DNA from: Stenotrophomonas maltophilia
Lineage (GTDB): Bacteria; Pseudomonadota; Gammaproteobacteria; Xanthomonadales; Xanthomonadaceae
Reading direction: 5' to 3'
Assembly (NCBI GenBank): GCA_002363385.1
Contig: DEVL01000003.1
Span: forward strand, 124,505-188,504
DNA length: 64,000 nt
How positions within the stretch are numbered: the stretch's first letter is position 1; every line of letters starts with the position of its first letter. The position numbers and the translations under genes were made by a program. Of this stretch, positions 9,368 through 16,633 are shown piece by piece. The notes below the pieces were generated by a model, which worked only from the letters and a program-made list of their open reading frames with translations, made no database searches and had not been told where the DNA came from.

Positions 9368-10876
9368 ATGCGACTTCCCTGCCGTCCCCTGGCCACCGCA
9401 GCGGTTCTGCTGCTGTCGGCCTGTCAGGCTGCCCCGGAGGCGACGCCCAAGGCGGCCGAACGCCTCTTCGGGACGCTGGCCTTCCAGCCCTGCACCCTGA
9501 CCAGTGCGCAGGCCAGCGCGAATGTCGAGGCCCAGTGCGCCACGCTGCAGGTGCCGGAAAACCCGGCGGCACCGGACGGTCGCAAGATCGGCTTGAACAT
9601 CGCCTGGCTGAGCGCCGGCAACGATGGCGCAGGTCACGGCGACCCCGTCTTCTTCGTCGCCGGTGGCCCGGGCCAGGCCGCCACGGAGGTTGCCGCACCG
9701 GTCAACACGGCACTTCGCGACGTGCGCAAGCAGCGCGACATCTTCCTGATCGACCAGCGCGGTACCGGCAAGTCCAATCCGCTCACCTGCCTGGATGCGC
9801 AAGGCAAGGAATTGCCGCTGGACGAGAACGCGGCGCCCAGCACCACGCTGATCGAGGAGTACGCCCGCCAGTGCGCGCAGTCGCTGACCGGCCGCGCCGA
9901 CACCCGCTTCTACACCACTACCGAGGCCATCGGTGATCTGGATACGGTGCGCAAAGCGCTCGGGGTGGACAAGGTCAACCTGGTCGGTGGCTCTTATGGC
10001 ACACGCGTGGCGCAGCAGTATGCCGCGCGCTATCCGCAGCACACCCGTACGGTGGTGATCGATGGCGTGGTGCCGAACGACCTGGTGGTCGGCGGCGATT
10101 TCGCCAATACCTTTGAAGATGCGATCACCCTGCAGTCGGCGCAGTGCCGCCAGGATCCGATCTGCGCCAAGCGCTTCCCGGTGGATACCCGCACGCAGCT
10201 GCGCAACGTCATGGCGACGCTGGCCAAGGCGCCGGTCGAGGTCGACTACCGCAACCCGGGCACCGGTCAGGCAGAGCATGGCGTACTGACCGCCGATTCG
10301 GTCACCGCCCTGGCCTTCATGTTCTCGTACATGCCCGAGCTGTCCTCGCTGCTGCCGGTCATGCTGGATGAAGCTGCACAGGGCCGTTATGCGCCGCTGA
10401 TGTCGCTGAGCAAGATGGCCAGCCGCACCCTCGGCGTGCAGATGAACCGTGGCATGCAGTGGTCGGTGCTGTGCGCCGAAGATGCCGACCGCTACCAGGA
10501 AGGTGCGCAGGGCGACCGCGTGCTGGGCCCGGAAGTGGCGCGCATGTTCTTCGCGGCATGCCCGGCCTGGAATGCCGGCTCGCGACCGAAGGATTTCACC
10601 GCGCCGTTCGCCTCGACGCTGCCGGTGCTGCTGCTGTCGGGCCAGTTCGATCCGGTGACACCGCCGCGCTACGCCGAGCAGGTGGTCAAGCAGTTGCCCA
10701 ACGGCCGTCATCTGCTCGCCAAGGGGCAGGGCCACGGGACGATCAACGCCGGCTGCATGCCGCGCATCCTCGGGCAGTTCATCGACACGGCGGATGCCAA
10801 GTCGCTCGATGCCACCTGCCTGGATACCCTCAGCCCGGTGCCCGCCTTCACCTCGTTCAACGGGTGGGCCCCATGA
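9368..10876 (+). CDS. Alpha/beta-hydrolase lipoprotein, tripeptidyl-aminopeptidase-like (S33)
   Basis: A 502-residue exported lipoprotein. The N-terminus is a signal peptide ending in the lipobox LLSAC at residues 17-21. The body is an alpha/beta-hydrolase with the oxyanion HGxxxG-like GGPGQ near 101, DQRGTGKS near 129, the nucleophile elbow GGSYGT with Ser near 208, the acid Asp in SGQFDPVTPP near residue 424 and the His in GQGHGT near 457. The architecture matches the Streptomyces TAP-type/S33 proline-iminopeptidase group, which release amino acids or tripeptides from N-termini; the true substrate is unknown. It ends 34 bp before the NatA-like gene and may be co-transcribed with it. Confidence 0.87.
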   Translation: MRLPCRPLATAAVLLLSACQAAPEATPKAAERLFGTLAFQPCTLTSAQASANVEAQCATLQVPENPAAPDGRKIGLNIAWLSAGNDGAGHGDPVFFVAGGPGQAATEVAAPVNTALRDVRKQRDIFLIDQRGTGKSNPLTCLDAQGKELPLDENAAPSTTLIEEYARQCAQSLTGRADTRFYTTTEAIGDLDTVRKALGVDKVNLVGGSYGTRVAQQYAARYPQHTRTVVIDGVVPNDLVVGGDFANTFEDAITLQSAQCRQDPICAKRFPVDTRTQLRNVMATLAKAPVEVDYRNPGTGQAEHGVLTADSVTALAFMFSYMPELSSLLPVMLDEAAQGRYAPLMSLSKMASRTLGVQMNRGMQWSVLCAEDADRYQEGAQGDRVLGPEVARMFFAACPAWNAGSRPKDFTAPFASTLPVLLLSGQFDPVTPPRYAEQVVKQLPNGRHLLAKGQGHGTINAGCMPRILGQFIDTADAKSLDATCLDTLSPVPAFTSFNGWAP

Positions 10877-10910
10877 ACCGTACTTCGACCCGCACCGGGG
10901 AGGTGCGCGC

Positions 10911-11657
10911 ATGATCGTCGCCGAGAATCTGCATAAAGCCTTCAAGACCAAGACAGGCCTGATCCAGGCCGTCCAGAACGTGGGCTTCCACGCCGAAGAC
11001 GGCCGCATCACCGGCCTGCTCGGCCCGAACGGTGCCGGCAAGACCACCACCATGCGCATGCTGTACACATTGATGGCGCCCGATCAGGGCCGCGTGCTGG
11101 TCGATGGCATTGACGCGGCGGTGGACCCGGTCGCGGTGCGCCGCCAGCTGGCGGTGCTGCCGGACGCACGCGGGGTGTACAAGCGCCTGACCGCGCGCGA
11201 GAACATCGCCTACTTCGGCCAGCTGCACGGCCTGAGCGCGGCGCGGATCCGTGAGCGCACCAAGGTGCTGTCCACGGCGCTGGAGATGGACGACATCCTC
11301 GACCGTCAGACCGAAGGCTTCTCGCAAGGCCAGCGCACCAAGACCGCGATCGCCCGCGCCCTGGTGCACGACCCGCGCAACGTGATCCTGGATGAGCCCA
11401 CCAACGGGTTGGACGTGATGACCACGCGCGCGCTGCGCGGGTTCCTGCGGGGACTGCGCGACGAGGGGCGGTGCGTGATTTTCTCCAGCCACATCATGCA
11501 GGAGGTGGCTGCGCTGTGTGACCACGTGGTGATCATCGCCCAGGGCACGGTGATGGCGGCCGGCAGCGCCGATGAGCTGCGCGCACAGACCGGGGAAAGC
11601 AACCTGGAAGATGCCTTCGTCAAGGCGATCGGTACCGAAGAAGGATTGCACGCATGA
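10911..11657 (+). CDS. ABC transporter ATP-binding protein (NatA-like)
   Basis: A 248-residue ABC ATPase paired with the next gene. Walker A GPNGAGKTT is near residue 37, the signature is FSQGQRTK (a Q in place of the canonical second G region, common in NatA types), Walker B is VILDEPTNGLD and the switch His is in SSHIMQEV. The start is the ATG at 10911, 4-10 bases after a GGGGAGG ribosome-binding site; the frame upstream overlaps the hydrolase and is not used. NatA/NatB of Bacillus export sodium ions, but the family is broad and the substrate here is unproven. Confidence 0.9.
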   Translation: MIVAENLHKAFKTKTGLIQAVQNVGFHAEDGRITGLLGPNGAGKTTTMRMLYTLMAPDQGRVLVDGIDAAVDPVAVRRQLAVLPDARGVYKRLTARENIAYFGQLHGLSAARIRERTKVLSTALEMDDILDRQTEGFSQGQRTKTAIARALVHDPRNVILDEPTNGLDVMTTRALRGFLRGLRDEGRCVIFSSHIMQEVAALCDHVVIIAQGTVMAAGSADELRAQTGESNLEDAFVKAIGTEEGLHA

Positions 11658-12838
11658 GTTCGTTCGCCACGCTGTTGACCGTGATGCGCAAGGAACTGCG
11701 CGATCTTTCCCGTGACCGCCGCACGCTCGCGCTGACGCTGCTGCTGGGGCCGCTGCTGTACCCGGTGCTGATCCTGGGCATGAGCAAGCTGGCCGAAAGC
11801 CGGGTCAAGACGCAGATCGAGCAGCCGCTGGAAATTCCGATGATCGGTGGCGAGCATGCCCCCAATCTGGTGCGTTTCCTGGCATCGCAGGGTCTGAATG
11901 CGACCGAGGCACCGAAAGACCTCACCGAGGCGATCCGCAGCCAGCGGATTGATGTGGCGCTGCGCATCAGCCCGGAATTCGGCAAGGACTGGGCCGACGG
12001 CCGCCCTGCGCTGGTGGAGATCATCAAGGACAGCACCCGCCGCGCCGCCGATATTCCCAGCAGCCGCCTGGAGGCGGCACTGGGCGGCTACAGCCAGCAG
12101 GTCGGCGCCCTGCGCCTGCTGGCGCGCGGTATCGATGCACAGGTGGCCCGACCGCTGGACGTTGCCGCTCAGGACCTGGCGACGGCCGAAGCCAAGCGCG
12201 GGATGATGCTGTCAGTGCTGTTGCCGATCCTGCTGACCATCACCTCGTTCCTGGGTGGTGCCTACCTGGTGATGGATACCACGGCCGGCGAACGTGAGCG
12301 GCAATCGCTGGAGCCGCTGCTCGCCACCCCGGCACCGCGCAGTGCGATCGTCAGCGGCAAGATCGCCGCGGCCTGCGCCGTCGGGGTGGCGTCGCTGCTG
12401 CTGACGCTGGCGGCCTTCAAGATCAGCGCGCAGCTTTCCTCCGGCGGGGTAGGCCGGCAGCTCAACATGGGCTTCCTGCCGATGCTGCAGATGCTGCTGA
12501 TCATGCTGCCGATGCTGTTCATCGGTACCTCGCTGCTGACCTTCCTGTCGGCGGCTGCCAAAAGCATGAAAGAAGCCCAGAGCCACATGACCTGGCTGAT
12601 GCTGCTGCCGATGCTGCCGGGGTATGCGTTGATGGTGTACCCGATCAAGAGTGAGCTGTGGCAGTTCGCGGTGCCGTTCCTGGCGCAGAACCAGATGCTG
12701 CTCAAGATCATCCGCCACGAAACGATCAGCCCGCAGATGTGGGCGGTCTACCTCGGCGCGGGCTTCGGGCTTGCGGCCCTGTTCTGGTACGCCGCCGTGC
12801 GCCGCTACCATCAGGAGCGGTTGGCAATCTCGGGTTGA
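11654..12838 (+). CDS. ABC-2 transporter permease (NatB-like)
   Basis: A 394-residue membrane permease of the NatB/ABC-2_3 type. One transmembrane helix near residues 25-45 is followed by a large extracytoplasmic domain (about 50-175) and then five to six membrane segments in the C-terminal half. The sequence ERERQSLEPLLATPAPR near residue 215 is the coupling-helix signature of this group. Its ATG overlaps the NatA-like stop by four bases (ATGA). A good intrinsic terminator begins 6 bp after its stop. Confidence 0.9.
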   Translation: MSSFATLLTVMRKELRDLSRDRRTLALTLLLGPLLYPVLILGMSKLAESRVKTQIEQPLEIPMIGGEHAPNLVRFLASQGLNATEAPKDLTEAIRSQRIDVALRISPEFGKDWADGRPALVEIIKDSTRRAADIPSSRLEAALGGYSQQVGALRLLARGIDAQVARPLDVAAQDLATAEAKRGMMLSVLLPILLTITSFLGGAYLVMDTTAGERERQSLEPLLATPAPRSAIVSGKIAAACAVGVASLLLTLAAFKISAQLSSGGVGRQLNMGFLPMLQMLLIMLPMLFIGTSLLTFLSAAAKSMKEAQSHMTWLMLLPMLPGYALMVYPIKSELWQFAVPFLAQNQMLLKIIRHETISPQMWAVYLGAGFGLAALFWYAAVRRYHQERLAISG

Positions 12839-12843
12839 TGCAT

Positions 12844-12872
12844 GAAGGGCTCCGCAAGGGGCCCTTCTTCTT
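12844..12872 (+). terminator. Intrinsic terminator after natB-like gene
   Basis: GAAGGGCTCC and GGGGCCCTTC form a ten-base-pair stem (one G-U pair) closed by a GCAA tetraloop, followed by TTCTT. The terminal bases run into the left inverted repeat of the RAYT element. Confidence 0.8.
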
Positions 12873-12915
12873 AACGGGGACGGAGGTAGTTAATAACAGG
12901 GACGGAGGTAGTTAA
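12871..12915 (+). repeat. Left tandem repeat of RAYT element
   Basis: Two direct copies of a unit ending in GGGACGGAGGTAGTTAA lie head to tail (12871-12893 and 12894-12915). The first is a perfect inverted match to 13770-13792. The unit contains GTAG, the tetranucleotide that RAYT proteins recognise beside REP hairpins, but no hairpin is attached. Confidence 0.85.
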
Positions 12916-12958
12916 TTCGGGGGTGTCAGGTGGTTCCGGGACGCTGACCGATAGTCTG

Positions 12959-13654
12959 CTAGTCGCCCGTCTTCTTGACCGGTCTTCCCGCAGGCCTGCA
13001 GACCACGGACCTCTGCAATGCCCGCCCTGCCATGTCTTGGAAGCGCGGGCTGCCCAACGCGCGCTCCTGCGCGACGTAGGCCACGATCCGCTCTCGTTCG
13101 TCTGGTTGAATGCTGGCCCGCAGCCATTCGCCGTAGGCCTTCGCACGTGCTTCCGGCGTTGGGCCTAGAAGGGTGTAGCAGGGATGTGGTGTCAGCATCG
13201 GGTTGTGCTCAAGGCCGAGGTACACCCGAACGCTGGACCATCGATATTCTTCTGGAAACGCCACCATCGCGGCCCGTACCGGATTCAGCTCGATGTATCG
13301 ATGCACCATCATCAGGTAACCATCGGAATCCACCAGGCACGATTTGAACCGGCCCTCCAGCAACGTACCGCTCCGCACATGTCGCTTGTTGAAGTACTGC
13401 ACGTAGTTCTGCCCACACTGTCGCATGGCTGGGGCCAGCCCCTCCGCTGCGGACGGTGTGAGCAGCAGATGGACGTGATTGCCCATCAACACAAACGCGT
13501 GAATGGCGACCCCGCACCTGCGGCAGGCGTTGCGCAACAGGCGCAGGTAATGACGCCGATCTTCGTCGTCGATGAACAACGCAGCGCGATTGACACCGCG
13601 TTGTATGACATGAAGCGGGATGCCGGGGAGAACCAAGCGGGGGGAGCGGGGCAT
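12959..13654 (-). CDS. REP-associated tyrosine transposase (RAYT)
   Basis: A 231-residue Y1-type transposase of the IS200/IS605-related RAYT family, single-strand endonucleases that act on REP sequences. The HUH motif is HVH at residues 60-62 within MGNHVHLLL, and the likely catalytic tyrosine is Y120 in HRYIELNPVRA; both are intact. The start ATG gives the family-typical opening MPRSPRLVLPGIPLHVIQRG; a GTG at 13696 would add 14 residues and has no better ribosome-binding site. It is the only gene in the repeat-bounded element. Confidence 0.9.
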   Translation of the reverse strand: MPRSPRLVLPGIPLHVIQRGVNRAALFIDDEDRRHYLRLLRNACRRCGVAIHAFVLMGNHVHLLLTPSAAEGLAPAMRQCGQNYVQYFNKRHVRSGTLLEGRFKSCLVDSDGYLMMVHRYIELNPVRAAMVAFPEEYRWSSVRVYLGLEHNPMLTPHPCYTLLGPTPEARAKAYGEWLRASIQPDERERIVAYVAQERALGSPRFQDMAGRALQRSVVCRPAGRPVKKTGD

Positions 13655-13747
13655 GGTCGGCTGCGTTGAGGGCGAGCCATTACCTTGCAGAGCCACGCAG
13701 GAAAAAGCGGTAGGCCCGTGGCGCGCTCAGTCGTCAGACAAGCGCGC

Positions 13748-13792
13748 TTAACTACCTCCGTCCCTGTCATTAACTACCTCCGTCCCCGTTAA
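13748..13792 (-). repeat. Right tandem repeat of RAYT element
   Basis: This is the inverted counterpart of 12871-12915: two units starting TTAACTACCTCCGTCCC at 13748 and 13770. The outer copy is a perfect match to the left outer copy; the inner pair differs from its left counterpart at one position. Confidence 0.85.
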
Positions 13793-13822
13793 AGAAAAAG
13801 GCCCGGATCGCCCCGGGCCTTT
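13793..13822 (-). terminator. Intrinsic terminator of TonB-C lipoprotein gene
   Basis: On the minus strand AAAGGCCCGG and CCGGGCCTTT form a ten-base-pair stem with a six-base loop, followed by TTCTTT. It lies 24 bp after the lipoprotein stop codon and abuts the RAYT right repeat. Confidence 0.8.
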
Positions 13823-13845
13823 CGTCATCCAACGTGACGCCGCGA

Positions 13846-14841
13846 TCAACCGCCTTCCGGCGCGAAGGCAAGCGTACGGCGGGTCGTGACCGGGGCACCG
13901 ACCGGCTCGAACTTCCATCGCTTGACCGCGTTGAGTGCTTCGCGATCAAAGACGCGGGCCGGGGTGGCGCGCAGCACGCGGGCGGCGGTCACCGAGCCGT
14001 CGGTGCCAACCGTGAGTTCGACCAGTACTTCGCCGGAAATGCCCGAGCGCAGCGCGTCGGCCGGGTAGCGCGGGGCGGGCGTGCTGACCGGGCGCAGGCT
14101 TGGTGCGGCGGCGGCTTGGCGGGTCGCCGCCGCCTGCTGGGCGGCCGCCTGCTGCTGGCGCTGTTCGGCCTCGCGACGGGCGGTGGCCTGGCGCTCGGCA
14201 TCCTGCGTATCACGGCGCGCGGCTTCCTGCTGCGCGGCGATCTGGCGCGCGGCCTCGGCTTCGGTGGTCTGCTGCTGCGCCAGTCGCTGTTGTTCCACCA
14301 GCTGCTTGGCGCGGGTCTCGGCGTCCTTCTTGACCTTGTCGGTCTCTTCCTGGGTGCGTTTGAGCGCAGTCTGCATGCTGCCGCTGATGCCCTGCTTCAG
14401 GCGTGGCAACGCCGGGGCGGTCGGGTCGACTTTCTCGATCAGCGCGACCAGGCGCTGGGTTTCGGCGAAGTCCTCGCGGCTCAGGTTCTGCTCGGCGGCG
14501 ATCAGGGTGTAGGGCAGCAGATCGGTCAGTGCGCTCTTGACCGAGGCGTCATCCGGCGTCTTGTCGCGCAGCGCCAGGTAATACTCGATGGCATTGTCGC
14601 CGGCCGGGGCGTACATGCGGTTCTCGCGCAGCGCCTTGCTGGCCAGCTCGCGCAGTTCCTCGGTGCCCATCGACTGGACCTTGGCCGACACCGCCGGTGC
14701 GGCCGGGGCAGCAGTAGGGGCCGCAGGGGCCGCCGGCGTCGCCGGTGCGGTCTCGTCCTTGCCCGAGCAGGCCGACAGGGCCACCAACAGGATCATCGGC
14801 GCGAACAGCCGCGCCGGGCCATGAGTCTTGACGTGCGACAT
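13846..14841 (-). CDS. Lipoprotein with coiled coil and TonB C-terminal domain
   Basis: A 331-residue lipoprotein. The signal peptide ends in the lipobox LVALSAC; an Ala/Pro-rich linker follows. Residues about 55-165 are a helical domain of unknown family, then about 165-245 is a charged, Gln/Ala-rich segment typical of a long coiled coil of TolA type. The last 80 residues are a TonB C-terminal domain (PRYPADALRSGISGEVLVELTV and the closing FDREALNAVKRWKFEPV). The start ATG has a strong GGGGAG ribosome-binding site; the longer frame from 14904 is not needed. Unlike TonB it has no uncleaved transmembrane anchor, so it is probably a periplasm-facing envelope-spanning protein and not an energiser. 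The role is unknown. Confidence 0.85.
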   Translation of the reverse strand: MSHVKTHGPARLFAPMILLVALSACSGKDETAPATPAAPAAPTAAPAAPAVSAKVQSMGTEELRELASKALRENRMYAPAGDNAIEYYLALRDKTPDDASVKSALTDLLPYTLIAAEQNLSREDFAETQRLVALIEKVDPTAPALPRLKQGISGSMQTALKRTQEETDKVKKDAETRAKQLVEQQRLAQQQTTEAEAARQIAAQQEAARRDTQDAERQATARREAEQRQQQAAAQQAAATRQAAAAPSLRPVSTPAPRYPADALRSGISGEVLVELTVGTDGSVTAARVLRATPARVFDREALNAVKRWKFEPVGAPVTTRRTLAFAPEGG

Positions 14842-15028
14842 CCAACTCCCCTTTGAAGACGACGATACGTAGGGCCTGATGCGGTCAGGCCGACCGAAGG
14901 CCATGGACGTTTCCCGACGTCCACGGCGGACCCGCAGGTATGCAATCTAGCATCACCCCGCCCGGCCCGGGGGCCAGGCGGTGAAGGCAGGGGGCATCCT
15001 CACCGATGCCGCCACTGCCGGGCAAGCC

Positions 15029-15664
15029 TCAGTGCGACAGGGTCTTGCTCGGCGTGCCGTTCATCAGCTTGTCGGTATAGGCGATGCCGATGGCCGACAG
15101 GATGAAGGCGGCATGGATGATGGTCTGCCACATCACGCCGGTGGATGTGAGGGGCGCGCACTTGAAGGCGGCCGCAGCGCTCGGACCGACCGTGCTGATG
15201 GCCGTCTGTACCGCCAAAATGTAGTCGGGGCTGTTGCACGACGGCAGGCCGTCCAGGGTGCCGGCCGCGATGAAGGTCTTGAGCAGGTGGATCGAGGAGA
15301 TGCCGATGATCGACAGCGCCAGCTTCACCTTCAGCACGCTGGCGTTGACGTGGCTCAGCCACTCCGGCTGGTCGGGGTGGTTCTCCAGGCGCAGGCGCGA
15401 TACGAAGGTCTCGTAGCCGCCCACGATCACCATCACCAGCAGGTTGGAGATCATCACCACGTCGATCAGGCCCAGCACCAGCAGCATGATCTCCTGCTCG
15501 CCCATGCTGTTGGCCTTGTGCAGCAGGTGCCAGAGTTCCTTGCCGAACAGGAACACGTAGACGCATTGCGCCAGGATCAGGCCCAGGTACAGCGGCAGCT
15601 GCAGCCAGCGCGAGGCGAAGATCAGGGAGGACAGGGGACTGATGGGGGTCTGGGTCGAGCTCAT
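15029..15664 (-). CDS. UPF0114 family membrane protein (YqhA-like)
   Basis: A 211-residue integral membrane protein of the UPF0114/YqhA family, function unknown. Hydrophobic segments are visible near residues 15-40, 60-85, 115-140 and 180-200, and the family sequence VMISNLLVMVIVGGYETFVS lies near residue 75. The ATG at 15664 begins the conserved N-terminal region; the enormous upstream extension of this frame is antisense to the next plus-strand genes. A gap of 187 bp to the TonB-C lipoprotein on one side and divergence from the glutathione transferase on the other suggest a single-gene unit. Confidence 0.9.
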   Translation of the reverse strand: MSSTQTPISPLSSLIFASRWLQLPLYLGLILAQCVYVFLFGKELWHLLHKANSMGEQEIMLLVLGLIDVVMISNLLVMVIVGGYETFVSRLRLENHPDQPEWLSHVNASVLKVKLALSIIGISSIHLLKTFIAAGTLDGLPSCNSPDYILAVQTAISTVGPSAAAAFKCAPLTSTGVMWQTIIHAAFILSAIGIAYTDKLMNGTPSKTLSH

Positions 15665-15772
15665 GCTGGAATGCTGCGTTGCGGGGACGGCGCAGCGTAA
15701 CGGTCCGGCTTGACCCTGCCAAGCCGAGTGACGGACTAGACTCGGGATTCCCTCTTCGCGAGCGCCGTCGCC

Positions 15773-16462
15773 ATGATCGATCTGTACTACTGGCCTACCC
15801 CCAATGGCCACAAAGTCACGCTGATGCTGGAGGAAACCGGGCTGCCGTACCGGATCCAGCCGGTGAACATCGGCGCCGGGGACCAGTTCACGCCTGAGTT
15901 CCTGGCGATCTCGCCCAACAACAAGATGCCGGCCCTGGTCGACCACCAGCCCACCGACGGCGGCGCCCCGCAAAGCGTGTTCGAGTCCGGCGCGATCCTG
16001 TTGTACCTGGCCGAGAAGACCGGCCGCTTCCTGCCCGCTGACACCCGTGGCCGCGTGGCCGTACTGGAATGGCTGTTCTGGCAGATGGCCGGGCTCGGCC
16101 CGATGAGCGGGCAGATGGGCCATTTCAACGTCTACGCGCCCGAAAAGATTCCCTATGCGATCGAGCGCTACAACAACGAAGTGCGCCGCCTGCACGGGGT
16201 GATGGACAAGCGCCTGGCGCAGAGTGCCTACCTCGGCGGCGATGAGTACAGCATTGCCGACATGGCCAGCTACCCCTGGATCGGGGCCTACGACAAGCTC
16301 CCGGTGGATTTCAGCGCTTTCCCCAACCTCAAGCGCTGGCATGACGCGATCGCCGCCCGGCCGGCCACCCAGCGCGCCTATGCGCTGCGCGAGAAGGTGA
16401 ACCCGCAGGCCGGAAAGCCGCTCAGCGAGGAAGAGCGCAAGCACCTGTTCGGCCAGCGCTGA
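15773..16462 (+). CDS. Glutathione S-transferase family protein (YfcG/Nu-class-like)
   Basis: A 229-residue glutathione transferase. The thioredoxin-like N-terminal domain starts MIDLYYWPTPNGHKV, where Thr/Asn of TPNG replace the catalytic Tyr/Ser, as in Nu-class enzymes such as E. coli YfcG and YghU, which act as disulfide-bond reductases. The cis-Pro region is NNKMPALVDH and the glutathione-binding VFESGAIL follows near residue 70. The helical C-terminal domain contains EYSIADMASYPWI, the GST N-capping region. Nu-class assignment is from motif resemblance. Confidence 0.88.
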   Translation: MIDLYYWPTPNGHKVTLMLEETGLPYRIQPVNIGAGDQFTPEFLAISPNNKMPALVDHQPTDGGAPQSVFESGAILLYLAEKTGRFLPADTRGRVAVLEWLFWQMAGLGPMSGQMGHFNVYAPEKIPYAIERYNNEVRRLHGVMDKRLAQSAYLGGDEYSIADMASYPWIGAYDKLPVDFSAFPNLKRWHDAIAARPATQRAYALREKVNPQAGKPLSEEERKHLFGQR

Positions 16463-16480
16463 CGCGGTGGTCGCTTGGCC

Positions 16481-16553
16481 GGTCGTGCCGGCCGCTGGCC
16501 GGCGTCGCGCAGCGGTGCGCGCGGCCGGACACCCGCCGGCCCCCGGCACGACC
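16481..16553. repeat. 11-bp inverted repeat in GC-rich gap
   Basis: GGTCGTGCCGG at 16481-16491 is exactly inverted at 16543-16553, with 51 very GC-rich bases between that can fold further (GGCCGGC/GCCGGCC). There is no T-run. It may act as a transcription-end or mRNA-stabilising structure between the transferase and peptidase genes. Confidence 0.45.
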
Positions 16554-16633
16554 CGAACGGTTTTGGTTAGGATGAAGCGTTCCCCGTGCCGTTTTCCTGG
16601 CCGGGGACTGCCCAGACGCTGCCGGAACCCTCC

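Larger units (their letters stand above)
12871..13792. mobile_element. RAYT (REP-associated tyrosine transposase) element
   Basis: A 922-bp unit bounded by perfect 23-bp inverted repeats (12871-12893 and 13770-13792), each backed internally by a second near-identical copy. It contains a single RAYT gene on the minus strand. It sits exactly between the terminators of two convergent genes, so insertion disrupts neither. Whether the unit moves as a whole is unknown; RAYTs are often regarded as domesticated single-copy genes. Confidence 0.75.

Noticed and set aside
12874..12915. Short peptide frames created by the RAYT repeats (for example one reading GTEVVNN)
   Set aside because: They arise from translating the repeat unit and stop almost at once on one side; the same repeat creates mirror frames on the other.
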